A DNA stretch of 64,000 nt from Tumebacillus flagellatus (GCF_000714935.1 NZ_JMIR01000011.1:1-64000), one strand, 5' to 3'. Counted from the first letter of the stretch, positions 34,174 through 44,503 are shown. The notes: a model not told the origin generated them from the sequence alone. Program-made: numbers and translations.

Positions 34174-35136
34174 TTAGATGGAAACCTGATTGATGTAGCC
34201 GCCGGCGCTTTCGCTCAGTTCGCGGATGTCATGCAGGTAGCGTTCCGTCGTTCGCAAACTTTCATGACCCATCTGGCGTTGCACTTGGAGCAACGGCGCG
34301 TCCGCTTCCAGAGCGAACGTCGCGCACGTGTGGCGCAGCACGTGCGGCGAGATCATCCGGGACAGACCGGCCGAGCGGGAGAGGCGATACATCATGTCGC
34401 GAACTCCATTTTGACGATAACGGGTGAATCGTCGGGTGATCACCAGCGGCGTGCGGTCACCAGGATCGAGATTCGGGTTCTTGCCGCAAATTCGGCGGAA
34501 GTTTTGCAAGATCTCCCACACGTCGGGACGAATCAGAACCGGGCGGTCCTTATCGCCCTTGCCGCGCACCATCCACCCGATATTTCCCCGCATGTCTTCA
34601 TAGAGATCGCACCAGTTCGCTTGGCAAAGTTCTTCCACCCGCACGCCGGTGGTCATCAGCAGGACGACGATCAAGTAGGCCCGTTCATTTCCCTTCGAAG
34701 CGTTGAGCAGTTTTTGCGCTTCGTTGACCATGAGCGATCGCTTATGCGTGGCACGGTTGGGCACGCGGGGAGCGGCGATCAAGATTGCCGGATTCCGCTG
34801 AATATAACCCAGTCGGTGGGCAAACAGGAAGAGCGACTTCATAAGAATAATCATACGCTGCTGAGTGGCCGGCGCGTAGTGTTCAAGCGATTGGAAATAA
34901 GATACGAGCTGTACATAGGTAACGTTGGCGAGGGGAGTCCCGTCGATAAAAGTCAAAAACGCTTGTAAGTCGCGGTGATACGCTTTACGAGTCATCTTCG
35001 ACCACGCTTTCGGGCGCGGGCGGTTCAGAAAGAGGGTAATCAGGTGTTCGTCGTTCATGATCCCCATCTCATTGGCAAGAGAAGGAACACTTGTTCCCAT
35101 AGGTATCGGAAGCTGATTGTTCGAATCCATCGTCAT
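34174..35136 (-). CDS. Tyrosine recombinase (XerC/D-like)
   Basis: A 320-residue site-specific recombinase. An N-terminal SAM-like core-binding domain (KMTRKAYHRDLQAFLTFID) is followed by the catalytic domain with Arg in TTGVRVEELCQ, Lys in RGKGDKDRPV, HxxR in SPHVLRHTCATF, His in MGHESLRTTER and the Tyr nucleophile in RYLHDI. It stands alone, without other mobile-element genes. The ATG at 35136 is used; a GTG at 35145 is possible. Its AT-rich surroundings and bracketing repeats hint at a small integrated unit. Confidence 0.88.
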   Translation of the reverse strand: MTMDSNNQLPIPMGTSVPSLANEMGIMNDEHLITLFLNRPRPKAWSKMTRKAYHRDLQAFLTFIDGTPLANVTYVQLVSYFQSLEHYAPATQQRMIILMKSLFLFAHRLGYIQRNPAILIAAPRVPNRATHKRSLMVNEAQKLLNASKGNERAYLIVVLLMTTGVRVEELCQANWCDLYEDMRGNIGWMVRGKGDKDRPVLIRPDVWEILQNFRRICGKNPNLDPGDRTPLVITRRFTRYRQNGVRDMMYRLSRSAGLSRMISPHVLRHTCATFALEADAPLLQVQRQMGHESLRTTERYLHDIRELSESAGGYINQVSI

Positions 35137-35170
35137 AACTGCCACGTCCTTTTCAAGAAACTATATATCT

Positions 35171-35180
35171 ATTATTATAG
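35171..35180 (+). repeat. Direct repeat right of the recombinase gene
   Basis: ATTATTATAG, the partner of 34155-34164, in the same orientation. Confidence 0.4.
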
Positions 35181-35200
35181 CGATAACTGGTTATTATCGC
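35180..35200. repeat. Inverted repeat next to the recombinase gene
   Basis: GCGATAA-CTGGTTA-TTATCGC: 7 bp arms and a 7-base centre, a layout like the core sites of tyrosine recombinases, or an operator for the gene. Confidence 0.4.
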
Positions 35201-35520
35201 CATAGTAGTGCGTAAAAAGATCATTCCCTTCCAAAAGTAACTAGGGAAGCCGCTTCCTTCCCTTCTGCCTTCCATATTATGTGAATTACTGTGGACACCA
35301 CCAAAAAAACGGCCTCCTATACGCCTTTCTAAGGCCTTTATAAGAAACTCCCAATACCATAACACCCCTGACAACGAAATCCGCTCTACGCGCCTGCTGG
35401 AAGCCCTCATGCAAAAACGCATATCTCCTGACAAAATTCACACCCGTTTCGCCATATTAGCGCGAATTTCTCCGATTATTCTTATTTCTACGGAAATAAT
35501 ACAAGGGAAATCACTACGAG

Positions 35521-35546
35521 AAAAAAGCCGCCCCTTGGAGGGCGAC
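35521..35546 (-). terminator. murC terminator
   Basis: Minus strand GTCGCCC-TCCAA-GGGGCGGC followed by TTTTTT. Confidence 0.8.
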
Positions 35547-35551
35547 CTGTG

Positions 35552-36922
35552 TTATTCCGATTTCGATTCCAATAAGAAGGTCAGAGAATCTTCGCCAATC
35601 CCTCGCACGTTTCCGGCGCCCATCGTCAGCACGATGCCTTGGTTGGAGGTCGCATAGTGCTTCAGGAAGCGCGTGCCTTCTTCCAAGTTCTCAACATAAG
35701 TGACCGACTTTCCGCGCTGGCGGATCGCTTCGGCGAGTTTTTCAGTCAGTGCGTCGCCGGGGTCTTGCTCGCGGGCCGACGAGAAGAGTTTCACCAGCAA
35801 CACTTCATCAGACAGCGTCAGAGAGTCCACGAACTCCGCGAGGAACTTCTGTGTCCGCGAGTAGGTATGCGGCTGGAACACGGTGATCAACGGATCGTTC
35901 GGGAAGGATTCTTTCACCGCGCGCAACGTCGTACTGATCTCACTTGGATGGTGGGCGTAATCGTCGTACACCTCCATACCCCCGAGACGCCCCAGGTAAT
36001 CAAATCGGCGGTACACGCCTTGGAATTGCCCGAGCGATACCTGCACATCTTGAAAATTGAGCCCCAAACAACGGGAGACCGAAATCGTCGCCAGCGCGTT
36101 CAAGACGTTGTGACGGCCGAGCGAACGGAACTGCACCGTCCCAAGCGGCGTGCTCCCCTCCCATACATCAAACCGCAGTACGCCGCGCGATTCGTTGATG
36201 TTCGTCGCGTAGATGTCGTTGCTCGAATCCAGACCGAAGTACACCACTTTGACGTCCGTATCGAGCTTGCGGCAGCGCGGATCGTCGCCGCAAGCCACCA
36301 ACACGCCGTCTGCCGGCAGTTTGTCGACGAGCTGCTGAAAGCAGAGAAACACGTCCTCGATGTCTTGGAAATAATCAGGGTGGTCGAAGTCGATGTTGTT
36401 GACGACAAGCATCTGCGGCTGGTAGTTCAAAAAGTGTCGCTTGTACTCGCAAGCTTCGGCGACCAGCAGGCCTTCCCCGTACCGCGCGTTGCTGCCGATG
36501 TTGTAGTTTTTGCTGCCGATCACGACCATCGGATCCAACCCGACCGACGTGAGCAACGCCCCGAGCATCGACGTCGTCGTCGTTTTGCCGTGCGTGCCGG
36601 TGATCAGCAGGCTCGCGCGCTCTTGCGTCAATTTTCCGAGCATTTGCGGGTAGGTGTAGACGGGGATGCCGCGTTCCTTGGCCCGTTGGATCTCGACGTG
36701 CTGATCGTTGTAAGCCGGGGAGTGGCAGACGAGGTCCACGTCCTCGACGTTGTCCGGAGAGGGTGTAGAGATATATGTGATGCCCGCTTGCGAGAGCAAT
36801 GCGTCGGTGAAGAACACTTCCTGACTATCCGAACCGGATACCTCGTACCCCATCCGAGCGTACAACTGCGCCAACGCGCTCGTTCCAGCCCCTTTGATTC
36901 CGACAAAATGAATTTTCTTCAT
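35552..36922 (-). CDS. murC: UDP-N-acetylmuramate--L-alanine ligase
   Basis: A 456-residue Mur ligase that adds the first stem-peptide residue to UDP-MurNAc. HFVGIKGAGTSALAQL forms the UDP-binding N-terminal motif, ITGTHGKTTTTSML the ATP P-loop, and VYDDYAHHPSEI the C-terminal MurC block. ATG at 36922 with GAAAGGG upstream. It is monocistronic or follows the 85-residue gene after 62 bases. Confidence 0.9.
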   Translation of the reverse strand: MKKIHFVGIKGAGTSALAQLYARMGYEVSGSDSQEVFFTDALLSQAGITYISTPSPDNVEDVDLVCHSPAYNDQHVEIQRAKERGIPVYTYPQMLGKLTQERASLLITGTHGKTTTTSMLGALLTSVGLDPMVVIGSKNYNIGSNARYGEGLLVAEACEYKRHFLNYQPQMLVVNNIDFDHPDYFQDIEDVFLCFQQLVDKLPADGVLVACGDDPRCRKLDTDVKVVYFGLDSSNDIYATNINESRGVLRFDVWEGSTPLGTVQFRSLGRHNVLNALATISVSRCLGLNFQDVQVSLGQFQGVYRRFDYLGRLGGMEVYDDYAHHPSEISTTLRAVKESFPNDPLITVFQPHTYSRTQKFLAEFVDSLTLSDEVLLVKLFSSAREQDPGDALTEKLAEAIRQRGKSVTYVENLEEGTRFLKHYATSNQGIVLTMGAGNVRGIGEDSLTFLLESKSE

Positions 36923-36984
36923 GGCTCGCACCCTTTCAGATGGGATTGGTGTTAACAGTGTACGCAAAACGCCCAGTCGTGGTG

Positions 36985-37242
36985 TCAGTCCTCATCCGGT
37001 GCGGCCAGATGCTCGGGGGCGGGGTGGAAAACTTGCTCGATAAAAGATTGCCGTTCCTGCTCGGAACGCAGCAGTTTTTTCAGGTAGGAGGTGTCGGCCA
37101 ACTGCACGCGCATGTGACCGTTGCGTTGCAAGGCGTTTTTGAACTGGTCGTTATGCATCAACGAATCCCACCACGGCGTACGATGGAGTTCCTCGGATAA
37201 GTTTCGATGGTCCAGGGCATCGCGATAGAAGTCCATATTCAT
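36985..37242 (-). CDS. Hypothetical protein, 85 aa
   Basis: A strong AAAGGAGGG site lies eight bases before the ATG. The product (MNMDFYRDALDHRNLSEELH onward) is charged and helical with two Trp residues in TPWWDSLMHND and an acidic end. It has no signal or membrane segment. I do not recognise the family. It lies upstream of murC on the same strand. Confidence 0.6.
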   Translation of the reverse strand: MNMDFYRDALDHRNLSEELHRTPWWDSLMHNDQFKNALQRNGHMRVQLADTSYLKKLLRSEQERQSFIEQVFHPAPEHLAAPDED

Positions 37243-37310
37243 AGAAAAACCCTCCTTTTCTTGGTACTATACCCAATACTCAGGAGGGGCAACCGTTGCC
37301 ACCGTATTTT

Positions 37311-37829
37311 TTAAAAAATCGCAAGGTAGAACCAAATGATTTGCACGCCGACCAGCAAAATCTTGAAAACCGTGCCTGCCAAGAAGCTGAGCAGCGATCC
37401 CCAGCCGACTTTCATCACTTCGTTCGACTTGCGGCGCATCAGCATCTCACCGACCATCGCCCCGATCACGGCGCCCAGCAGCGGCCCGAAGATCACCGCC
37501 AACGGCCCCAGCGGGGAGATCACCAGCGGAAGCACGAACATCCCGACAGAACCGCCGATCATGCCGGCTTTGCTGCCGCCCATCTTCTTAATCCCGAAGA
37601 TCTGCGCGACGTTGTCGGAGAGGAAGTTCACCACCATCAACACGATTTGGCCGATCCAGAACCAAATCGAGAAGTGATCCCAGCCCGCCATCAGCCCGTA
37701 GATCAAGAACGCCGGTATCGTAAACAGCGTCCCCGGCAAGATCGGCACCACCGTGAAAAACATCGCAGCCAACAAAAATGCCGTCGCAATGAGAGTCGCG
37801 CCTATCGCCAACATGTTAAAAACCACCAC
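37311..37829 (-). CDS. DUF456 membrane protein
   Basis: A 172-residue membrane protein with four or five hydrophobic helices. ILPGTLFTIPAFLIYGL and the glycine-rich GPLGAVIGAMVGEML-like stretch are typical of DUF456; the function is unknown. The GTG at 37829 is used because AAAGGGG lies five bases upstream; a reading from 37865 adds a charged N terminus without a site. Confidence 0.78.
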   Translation of the reverse strand: MVVFNMLAIGATLIATAFLLAAMFFTVVPILPGTLFTIPAFLIYGLMAGWDHFSIWFWIGQIVLMVVNFLSDNVAQIFGIKKMGGSKAGMIGGSVGMFVLPLVISPLGPLAVIFGPLLGAVIGAMVGEMLMRRKSNEVMKVGWGSLLSFLAGTVFKILLVGVQIIWFYLAIF

Positions 37830-37957
37830 GAACACCCCTTTCCACTGTCTATACGAATCTCCCACGGTCTCGTTTCAGGAAATTTCCACACTGTTTTCGC
37901 TTCTACGCTTGGGAAGTCCTGCCTGCCAGTCATCGAAACCGCTTCCCTCACATAAGA

Positions 37958-37992
37958 AAAAGCGAGCGCTCTCGCACAGCGCTCGCTTTTCA
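37958..37992 (-). terminator. mntH terminator
   Basis: AAAAGCGAGCGCT pairs with AGCGCTCGCTTTT; T runs exist on both strands. Confidence 0.85.
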
Positions 37993-37998
37993 CTCCCG

Positions 37999-39351
37999 TT
38001 ATCCGAACAGAGTTCCGTACAACAAATACAGATTGAGACCAGCGATGACGACGGCCACCGTCCAGGCGAGAATCTTCAACCAAAGCGGGTTGACGAACTC
38101 GCCCATTTTTTTCCGATCGCTTGTGAACCTCACGAGCGGAACGACCGCGAAGGAAAGTTGCAGCGAGAGGATGACTTGACTCAAGATCAAGAGATCGCCG
38201 GTTCCTTTCTCGCCGTAGAGCGCCGTGACGATGACGGCGGGCACGATGGCGACGGTTCTCGTGAGCAAGCGGCGCAACCACGCTTTCATCCGGATGTTCA
38301 AAAAACCCTCCATCACGATCTGCCCGGCGAGCGTGCCGGTCAACGTGGAGTTCTGTCCGGCCGCCAACAGTGCCACTCCGAACAGAATGCTCGCCATCGT
38401 CGTGCCGAGCAGCGGCGAGAGCATGTGGTACGCGTCTTGAATCTCCGCGATGTCCGTGTTGCCGCTGGTGTGGAACGTCGCAGCTGCCAAGATCAGAATC
38501 GCCGCGTTGATGAACAGGGCGAACAACAGCGCAATCGTGGAGTCCCACGTCGTAAACTTGATCGCTTCTTTCTTGCCAAGAGTCGTCTCTTCAAAGCGGC
38601 GGGTCTGCACGATCGACGAATGTAAGTAGAGGTTGTGCGGCATCACCGTCGCGCCGAGAATGCCGATGGCGATGTAGAGCATCTGCGGGTTGCTGACCAG
38701 CTCGGCGGTGGGAAGGAAACCCTTCGCCACACCGCCTATGTCGGGTTTGGAGAGAAACAGCTCCACGCCAAAACAGATGCCGACGGTGGCGATCAGCGCG
38801 ATCACCATCGCTTCAATGTAGCGGAACCCTTTGTTTTGCAACAGCAGGACAAGCAGTACGTCAACCGATGTCAACACGATGCCCCAGAGCAACGGCAAGC
38901 CGAACAGCAAGTTCAAAGCGATCGCCGAGCCGATCAATTCCGCCAAGTCGCAAGCGGCAATCGCCAGTTCGCAGAGCAGCCAGAGCGAGATCGCGACCGG
39001 CTTGCTGTAGGCATCGCGGCACGCTTGCGCCAAATCGCGGCCCGTGACGATGCCGAGCTTCCCGGACAACGCCTGCAGCAAGATCGCCATGAGGTTTGAG
39101 ATCATCACGACGGACAGCAGGGAATAACCAAATTGAGAACCGCCTGCCAGGTCGGTCGCCCAGTTGCCGGGGTCCATATATCCGACCGCGACCAAGTAGC
39201 CGGGTCCAAGAAACGCGAGAAATTTACGAAACCACGACCCTTTGGTCGGGACGGGCATCGAACGGTGCACTTCCGGCAACGAGTTGCCGGCTCTCTCGGT
39301 TCTCCATCCGGATTTCGTCGAGAGAGGGAGGGGAGTTCCTCTGTCTTTCAT
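37999..39351 (-). CDS. mntH: Nramp-family manganese transporter
   Basis: A 450-residue proton-coupled divalent metal importer with about eleven helices. The family motifs are [15 protein letters not shown] in helix 1 (DPGN binds the metal) and [13 protein letters not shown] in helix 6 (MPH), plus [21 protein letters not shown] lies seven bases before the ATG. Two MntR-type boxes upstream indicate repression when manganese is plentiful. Confidence 0.93.
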   Translation of the reverse strand: MKDRGTPLPLSTKSGWRTERAGNSLPEVHRSMPVPTKGSWFRKFLAFLGPGYLVAVGYMDPGNWATDLAGGSQFGYSLLSVVMISNLMAILLQALSGKLGIVTGRDLAQACRDAYSKPVAISLWLLCELAIAACDLAELIGSAIALNLLFGLPLLWGIVLTSVDVLLVLLLQNKGFRYIEAMVIALIATVGICFGVELFLSKPDIGGVAKGFLPTAELVSNPQMLYIAIGILGATVMPHNLYLHSSIVQTRRFEETTLGKKEAIKFTTWDSTIALLFALFINAAILILAAATFHTSGNTDIAEIQDAYHMLSPLLGTTMASILFGVALLAAGQNSTLTGTLAGQIVMEGFLNIRMKAWLRRLLTRTVAIVPAVIVTALYGEKGTGDLLILSQVILSLQLSFAVVPLVRFTSDRKKMGEFVNPLWLKILAWTVAVVIAGLNLYLLYGTLFG

Positions 39352-39396
39352 TCGGCAAACACCTCGTATTCCTGTCATAAGATAGCCTGAGCTAAT

Positions 39397-39419
39397 TTTT
39401 TTGCCCAAGGGAAACTTTG
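39397..39419. promoter_or_regulatory. MntR box 1
   Basis: TTTTTTGCCCAAGGGAAACT resembles the MntR boxes of B. subtilis mntH and mntA (TTTGCnnnArGGAAACT). It lies 46 bases before mntH. Confidence 0.72.
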
Positions 39420-39520
39420 TGGCCAAAAAGAAAACCGTCGGCTCGCTATCAAAGGTATGCCGCCCAGTTGGTTTTGGTGAAGAAAATTGCAGCACGCTCA
39501 TAATCTTAGCTTCACACAAG

Positions 39521-39543
39521 TTTTTTGCCCGAAGGAAACTTTC
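39521..39543. promoter_or_regulatory. MntR box 2
   Basis: TTTTTTGCCCGAAGGAAACT, a second copy 124 bases from the first and in the same orientation. It may serve mntH, the divergent gene at 39659, or both. The rest of the 307-base gap (39352-39658) holds no gene that I can see. Confidence 0.68.
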
Positions 39544-39658
39544 TGAAAACAGTATATCTTTCCTTGGCTAAAATCGTCAAGTGATGTGGCACACTAAGAG
39601 GAAAGACATGCCAAGAAACAGAAGTAGTCAAGTGTTTTAGAGGAGAGGAGATGAGCAG

Positions 39659-40192
39659 ATGGCGAAAGAAAAACGCATGGTCGAGTATGGGTACGATCCA
39701 AACCTGACCGCCGATCCGGCGAAGGGGACGATCATCGTGCCGGACGCGTTTGGCGACTGGGACGACGACCGAATGCAGAAGCTCGTGGAGTTTGCGGAAG
39801 TTCGCAGTTTCGCTCAGATCGTGCTGTTCCCGCACCATGAGAAGACGTTGAAGAGCATGGGCTGGCCGGAGGTGCCTGCCTTTCATAAGCGTGTGAAGGA
39901 ACTTCAAAGCCTGGTCGACGATCTGCCGCCAACCGCCGTCAAGATCACCCTCGACGTCTGGGAGGAGAAGCGCAAGAAATACACGCCGCTGGAGTTGATC
40001 GTGCGCTATCTGGAGGAGAAATACCGTCCGCCGTTTTTTCTGTACGTGTCGGACGCGTACGCGAACGCGATGGCGGGCTTTGCGTCGTTTGACGAGCTGA
40101 TTCGAAACCTCCGCTTGGTGATCGAAACCCGCTACGGCGTCGGACAGCACCCCAAGCTCGCCAAAGTCGAACACCGCTGGGAACAAATCTAA
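39659..40192 (+). CDS. Hypothetical cytosolic protein, 177 aa
   Basis: I do not recognise this protein. It is soluble, acidic and basic by turns, with AKEKRMVEYGYDPNLTADPA at the start, an EVRSFAQIVLFPHHEKTLK centre and a PPFFLYVSDAYANAMAGFAS segment. No metal or nucleotide motif is clear. GGAGAGGAG lies eight bases before the ATG. It is divergent from mntH across a region with two MntR boxes, so manganese control is possible. It is followed by an SDR gene after 38 bases. Confidence 0.65.
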   Translation: MAKEKRMVEYGYDPNLTADPAKGTIIVPDAFGDWDDDRMQKLVEFAEVRSFAQIVLFPHHEKTLKSMGWPEVPAFHKRVKELQSLVDDLPPTAVKITLDVWEEKRKKYTPLELIVRYLEEKYRPPFFLYVSDAYANAMAGFASFDELIRNLRLVIETRYGVGQHPKLAKVEHRWEQI

Positions 40193-40230
40193 GAGCAACC
40201 CATCTAAGAAAAAACGAGGTGACCCGCAAC

Positions 40231-41007
<777 letters not shown>

Positions 41008-41039
41008 TCCGACACTACATAACATATATTATGGAACCT

Positions 41040-41066
41040 GAGACCCTCGCGCGGGTCTCTTTTTTA
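41040..41066 (+). terminator. Terminator after the SDR gene
   Basis: GAGACCC pairs with GGGTCTC, followed by TTTTTT. Confidence 0.85.
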
Positions 41067-41165
41067 CATTTTGTGTTCGTTCCCCTTGGATTCGCCCTGC
41101 CGGAAACAGCGGCATCTGATTACTATATAGGAAACCATACTGTTTCTTTGGAGAGTGGGAGAAAG

Positions 41166-42173
41166 ATGAAAGGTGTGATTCTCTGCGCGGGTTCCGGCTC
41201 GCGTATGCGGCCTTTTTCGCTCGCGCTTCCCAAACCGTTGTTGCCGGTGCTCAACCGACCCTTGTTGGAGCATGCGATGTCCGCTTTGCAGGCGATTGGC
41301 ATCGAGGAGATCGCCGTCGTGATCAACCCTCTGCAACAAGCTGAGTTTGAGCACGTGAACGCGAAAATTCTCTATCAAAAAAAGCCCCTCGGCATCGCCA
41401 ACGCCGTTGCGCAAACCGCTTCGTTTATCGGCACCGACTCGTTTGTTCTGCTGCTGGGCGACAATTTGCTCCTCGAACCGTTGAGTTCGCTGGTTCAAGC
41501 AGCAGAGGGGAAGTCCGGCGCCGTGCTGTTACAGGAAGTCGAGACGCCGCAAGATTACGGCATCGCAAGACTTGAGAACGGACGACTCGTCAAACTGACG
41601 GAAAAACCTCGCGAACCGGAAAGCAATCTCGCCGTCGTCGGCGCGTACTTGTTCACTCCGGCGATTTTTCAAGCGGTACAGGCCATCTCGCCGTCTGCTC
41701 GCGGCGAATTCGAGATCACCGACGCGATCCAATGGCTGTTGGAACAAGGGCATGAAATCGGATGCGGCATCGCCGCCAAACCCTGCTTCGACGTCGGTAC
41801 GGTAGAGCGCTGGCTGTCAGCAACCCGCTATCTCCTGCAAGAACATGCGGGACAAGTACACATCGGAACTCACGTCATGCTCGACCGTTGCCGCTTGATT
41901 CCGCCCGTGCTGATCGCCGACCACTGCGTCCTCCAAGACGCCGTGATCGGCCCGAACGTCTCGATTCAAAGCGGCGCAAACCTCAGATCCTGCACGATTC
42001 GCGACAGCATCTTGCTGGAGAACGTCACGTTGCAAGACGCGCATCTCGCCGAGAGCATCGTCGGGCGCCACTCCGAAATCAGCGGGCCGCAGGGTAAAAA
42101 CGCCACAGCCCGCGGCTTTTTGGGCGACTACAGCAAACTGGTATTGAAGCAGGAAGGGAGCGAGCAGTCATGA
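41166..42173 (+). CDS. Sugar-1-phosphate nucleotidylyltransferase (RmlA-like, long form)
   Basis: A 335-residue enzyme that makes NDP-sugar from sugar-1-phosphate and NTP. The N-terminal domain has MKGVILCAGSGSRMRPFSLA (the GxGxRxxP motif) and LLLGDNLLLEPL. The C-terminal part is a left-handed beta helix (IADHCVLQDAVIGPNVSIQS), as in long glucose-1-phosphate thymidylyltransferases. The base and sugar used are uncertain. It overlaps ugd by four bases, so it may supply UDP- or dTDP-glucose for the same glycan. Confidence 0.85.
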   Translation: MKGVILCAGSGSRMRPFSLALPKPLLPVLNRPLLEHAMSALQAIGIEEIAVVINPLQQAEFEHVNAKILYQKKPLGIANAVAQTASFIGTDSFVLLLGDNLLLEPLSSLVQAAEGKSGAVLLQEVETPQDYGIARLENGRLVKLTEKPREPESNLAVVGAYLFTPAIFQAVQAISPSARGEFEITDAIQWLLEQGHEIGCGIAAKPCFDVGTVERWLSATRYLLQEHAGQVHIGTHVMLDRCRLIPPVLIADHCVLQDAVIGPNVSIQSGANLRSCTIRDSILLENVTLQDAHLAESIVGRHSEISGPQGKNATARGFLGDYSKLVLKQEGSEQS

Positions 42174-43489
42174 TGATCACCGTTGTCGGCACCGGGTATG
42201 TCGGCACCACCACGACGGTCGCACTCGCGATGTTGGGTCACACCGTCTGCGGGGTGGACGTTGATCCGGTCAAAGTGCGAGCGTTGCAAAGCGGCTCCCT
42301 CCCGATTTTTGAAGAGGGGCTGGAAGACGCGCTGCGCCGGGAAACGGCGGCCGGGCGTCTCCGTTTTACCTGCGACCTGGGGCAAGCGCTCCCCGGTTGC
42401 GACGTGATCATGCTGGCGGTCGGCACACCTCCCGACGAGGACGGATCTGCCAACCTGAGAGCTCTGGAGGAGGTGTCAAGACAGCTGGGACGACTGTTGC
42501 AGCCGAAAGCGCACGGCCGGCCGCCGGTGATCGCAATCAAAAGCACCGTGCCCGTCGGAACCGGCGAACGCGTGCGGGGCTGGCTTTTGCAAGAAATGAT
42601 CTTGCGCGGCCTCCACATCCCGTTTGAAATGGCTTCGAATCCGGAGTTTTTGCGCGAAGGCCGTGCCTTGCACGACGCGATGCATCCGGACCGTGTCGTG
42701 GTCGGCGCGGACACTCCGGGAGCGGCGAACGTGATGAAGCAGATGTACCTCCCGCTGCAAGCTCCCCTGTTGCTGACGAGTATTCGGGACGCAGAGATGA
42801 TCAAGTACGCGAGCAATGCGTTTCTTGCGACCAAGATTTCATTTATGAACGAGTTGGCGCGCTTGTGCGAGCGCGTGGGAGCGAACATTCAGCAAGTGGC
42901 GCAGGGGATGGGGTTTGACGCGCGAATCAACCCGCACTTCCTGCAGGCGGGCATCGGGTACGGCGGTTCGTGTTTTCCCAAGGACGTGCAGGCGTTGCAA
43001 GCGTTGGCGGCCCAATCCGGGCTAACGCTTCAAATCCTGCAAGCCGTGGAAGCGGTCAACGCTTCGCAACCCGGTTGGTTCCTGCAAAAAGTGAAGCATG
43101 TCCTCGGCTCGCTGAACGGTCAACACATCACCGTGCTCGGCCTAACGTTCAAGCCGGGCACGGACGACATCCGCGAATCGCCCGCCATCCCGATCCTCAA
43201 GCATCTGGAAGAGCAAGGCGCGCAGATCACCGCGTTTGATCCCCAAGGAATGGCGGCGATGAAGCAGCGCTTCCCGAACGTGACCTACGCTTCTACGCTC
43301 CAGGAATCGTTGCGCGACGCCGACGCGGTGCTGCTGCTGACAGAATGGAAGGAAGTCGTCGAGCACGATTGGGGCGCTTCTTGGTCGGAGTTGCGCCAGC
43401 CGATCGTGTTTGACGGACGCAATGTACTGGACAGCGCCCAGATGCGGGCGTGGGGCTATCAATACTACGGAGTCGCTCGACCTTCCTGA
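42170..43489 (+). CDS. ugd: UDP-glucose 6-dehydrogenase family protein
   Basis: A 439-residue NAD-dependent enzyme that oxidises UDP-glucose to UDP-glucuronate. ITVVGTGYVGTTTTVALAML is the NAD fold, IAIKSTVPVGTGERVR and GIGYGGSCFPKD (catalytic Cys) are the hallmarks, and LTFKPGTDDIRESPAI the UDP-binding block. It starts in the stop of the preceding nucleotidylyltransferase gene. Confidence 0.92.
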   Translation: MMITVVGTGYVGTTTTVALAMLGHTVCGVDVDPVKVRALQSGSLPIFEEGLEDALRRETAAGRLRFTCDLGQALPGCDVIMLAVGTPPDEDGSANLRALEEVSRQLGRLLQPKAHGRPPVIAIKSTVPVGTGERVRGWLLQEMILRGLHIPFEMASNPEFLREGRALHDAMHPDRVVVGADTPGAANVMKQMYLPLQAPLLLTSIRDAEMIKYASNAFLATKISFMNELARLCERVGANIQQVAQGMGFDARINPHFLQAGIGYGGSCFPKDVQALQALAAQSGLTLQILQAVEAVNASQPGWFLQKVKHVLGSLNGQHITVLGLTFKPGTDDIRESPAIPILKHLEEQGAQITAFDPQGMAAMKQRFPNVTYASTLQESLRDADAVLLLTEWKEVVEHDWGASWSELRQPIVFDGRNVLDSAQMRAWGYQYYGVARPS

Positions 43490-43511
43490 TCAGAAAAAAC
43501 ATCAGGCTATG

Positions 43512-43547
43512 AAAAACCTCAGGCTCATCGGAGCGCCTGAGGTTTTT
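43512..43547 (+). terminator. Bidirectional terminator after ugd
   Basis: AAAAACCTCAGGC pairs with GCCTGAGGTTTTT; convergent genes end on both sides. Confidence 0.88.
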
Positions 43548-43552
43548 GGCTG

Positions 43553-44503
43553 TTAGAGATTGTAGAGCTTCTTCACGTCGTCAATCTGCAAGCGCAACCC
43601 TTTTTCCACATCGAATTGCGGGTTGTACGAGAGCAGATTCCGCGCTTTGCCGATATCGGCATAGGTGTGTTTGGGGTCGCCGGGTACTTCCGGCAACCAA
43701 ACCACGTTGGCGTGCTTGCCGGTCGCCTTCTCGATCATCCGCACGACTTCCAAAACGCTCAGATGCGAAACGCCGCCGATGTTGAACACTTCTCCGTGAT
43801 GGGGGGACTGCATCGCCGCCATGTTGGCGTCCACGCAATCGCTGATAAACGTAAAGTCCCGCGTCTGACCGCCGTCTCCGTAAATCAAGAGCGGTTGTCC
43901 CTCCAGGATGCGCTTGATGAAGAGATGAAACGCCATGTCCGGTCGCTGCCGAGGTCCGAACACCGTGAAGTAGCGCATCGACGCGATCGGGATGTGGTGG
44001 TGATGGCCGTAGAGCAAACACAGTTGTTCTCCGGAAAGTTTGGTCACGCCGTAGGGAGAGAGCGGCTTGAGCAGACGCTCTTCGTCGGCGGGGCCGGTCA
44101 TGCCGCCGTAGACGGAAGACGAGGAAGCGTAGACGACTTTTTGGACTTGCGTGTCGAGCAGGGCTTCCAGCAGGTTTTGTGTCGCCAAGATGTTGTGGTC
44201 GACATACTCTTGAAAGTGCGTGCCCCAAGACGTGCGCACGCCGGGTAGCGCGGCGAGGTGAAACACGTAGTCTACCCCGCGCAGCAGCGGCGCCCAGTTG
44301 ACGTGCAGGATGTTTTTTTCGTGAAACGTGAAGCGGGGGTGGTGCCGCAGATGCTGGAGGTTGCGCTCCTTGATCCAGCGGCTGTAGTTGCTCGTGAAGC
44401 AGTCGATCCCGATCACCTCACATCCCTCGCCGAGCAGCCGTTCCGAGAGCGTGGAACCGATGAACCCTGCACAGCCGGTCACCAATACGCGCTGCGTATT
44501 CAT
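43553..44503 (-). CDS. NAD-dependent epimerase/dehydratase
   Basis: A 316-residue extended SDR. VLVTGCAGFIGSTLSERLL binds NAD; the active site holds SSSSVYGGM and Tyr-x3-Lys in YGVTK. It resembles UDP-glucuronate and UDP-glucose 4-epimerases, which would fit the product of the neighbouring ugd. The ATG at 44503 overlaps the glycosyltransferase stop, so it is coupled to the cotSA-like gene. Confidence 0.88.
   Translation of the reverse strand: MNTQRVLVTGCAGFIGSTLSERLLGEGCEVIGIDCFTSNYSRWIKERNLQHLRHHPRFTFHEKNILHVNWAPLLRGVDYVFHLAALPGVRTSWGTHFQEYVDHNILATQNLLEALLDTQVQKVVYASSSSVYGGMTGPADEERLLKPLSPYGVTKLSGEQLCLLYGHHHHIPIASMRYFTVFGPRQRPDMAFHLFIKRILEGQPLLIYGDGGQTRDFTFISDCVDANMAAMQSPHHGEVFNIGGVSHLSVLEVVRMIEKATGKHANVVWLPEVPGDPKHTYADIGKARNLLSYNPQFDVEKGLRLQIDDVKKLYNL

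Larger units (their letters stand above)
35137..35551. other. AT-rich intergenic region, 415 bases
   Basis: No credible gene. It holds the repeat at 35171, the inverted repeat at 35180, a weak minus-strand hairpin near 35305-35345 (GGCCT/AGGCC with a T run) and the murC terminator at 35521. The base composition is much more AT-rich than the neighbouring genes. Confidence 0.45.

Noticed and set aside
35153-35434. 93-codon minus-strand frame in the AT-rich gap
   Set aside because: It starts without a ribosome site, runs through a hairpin and the inverted repeat, and has unselected composition.
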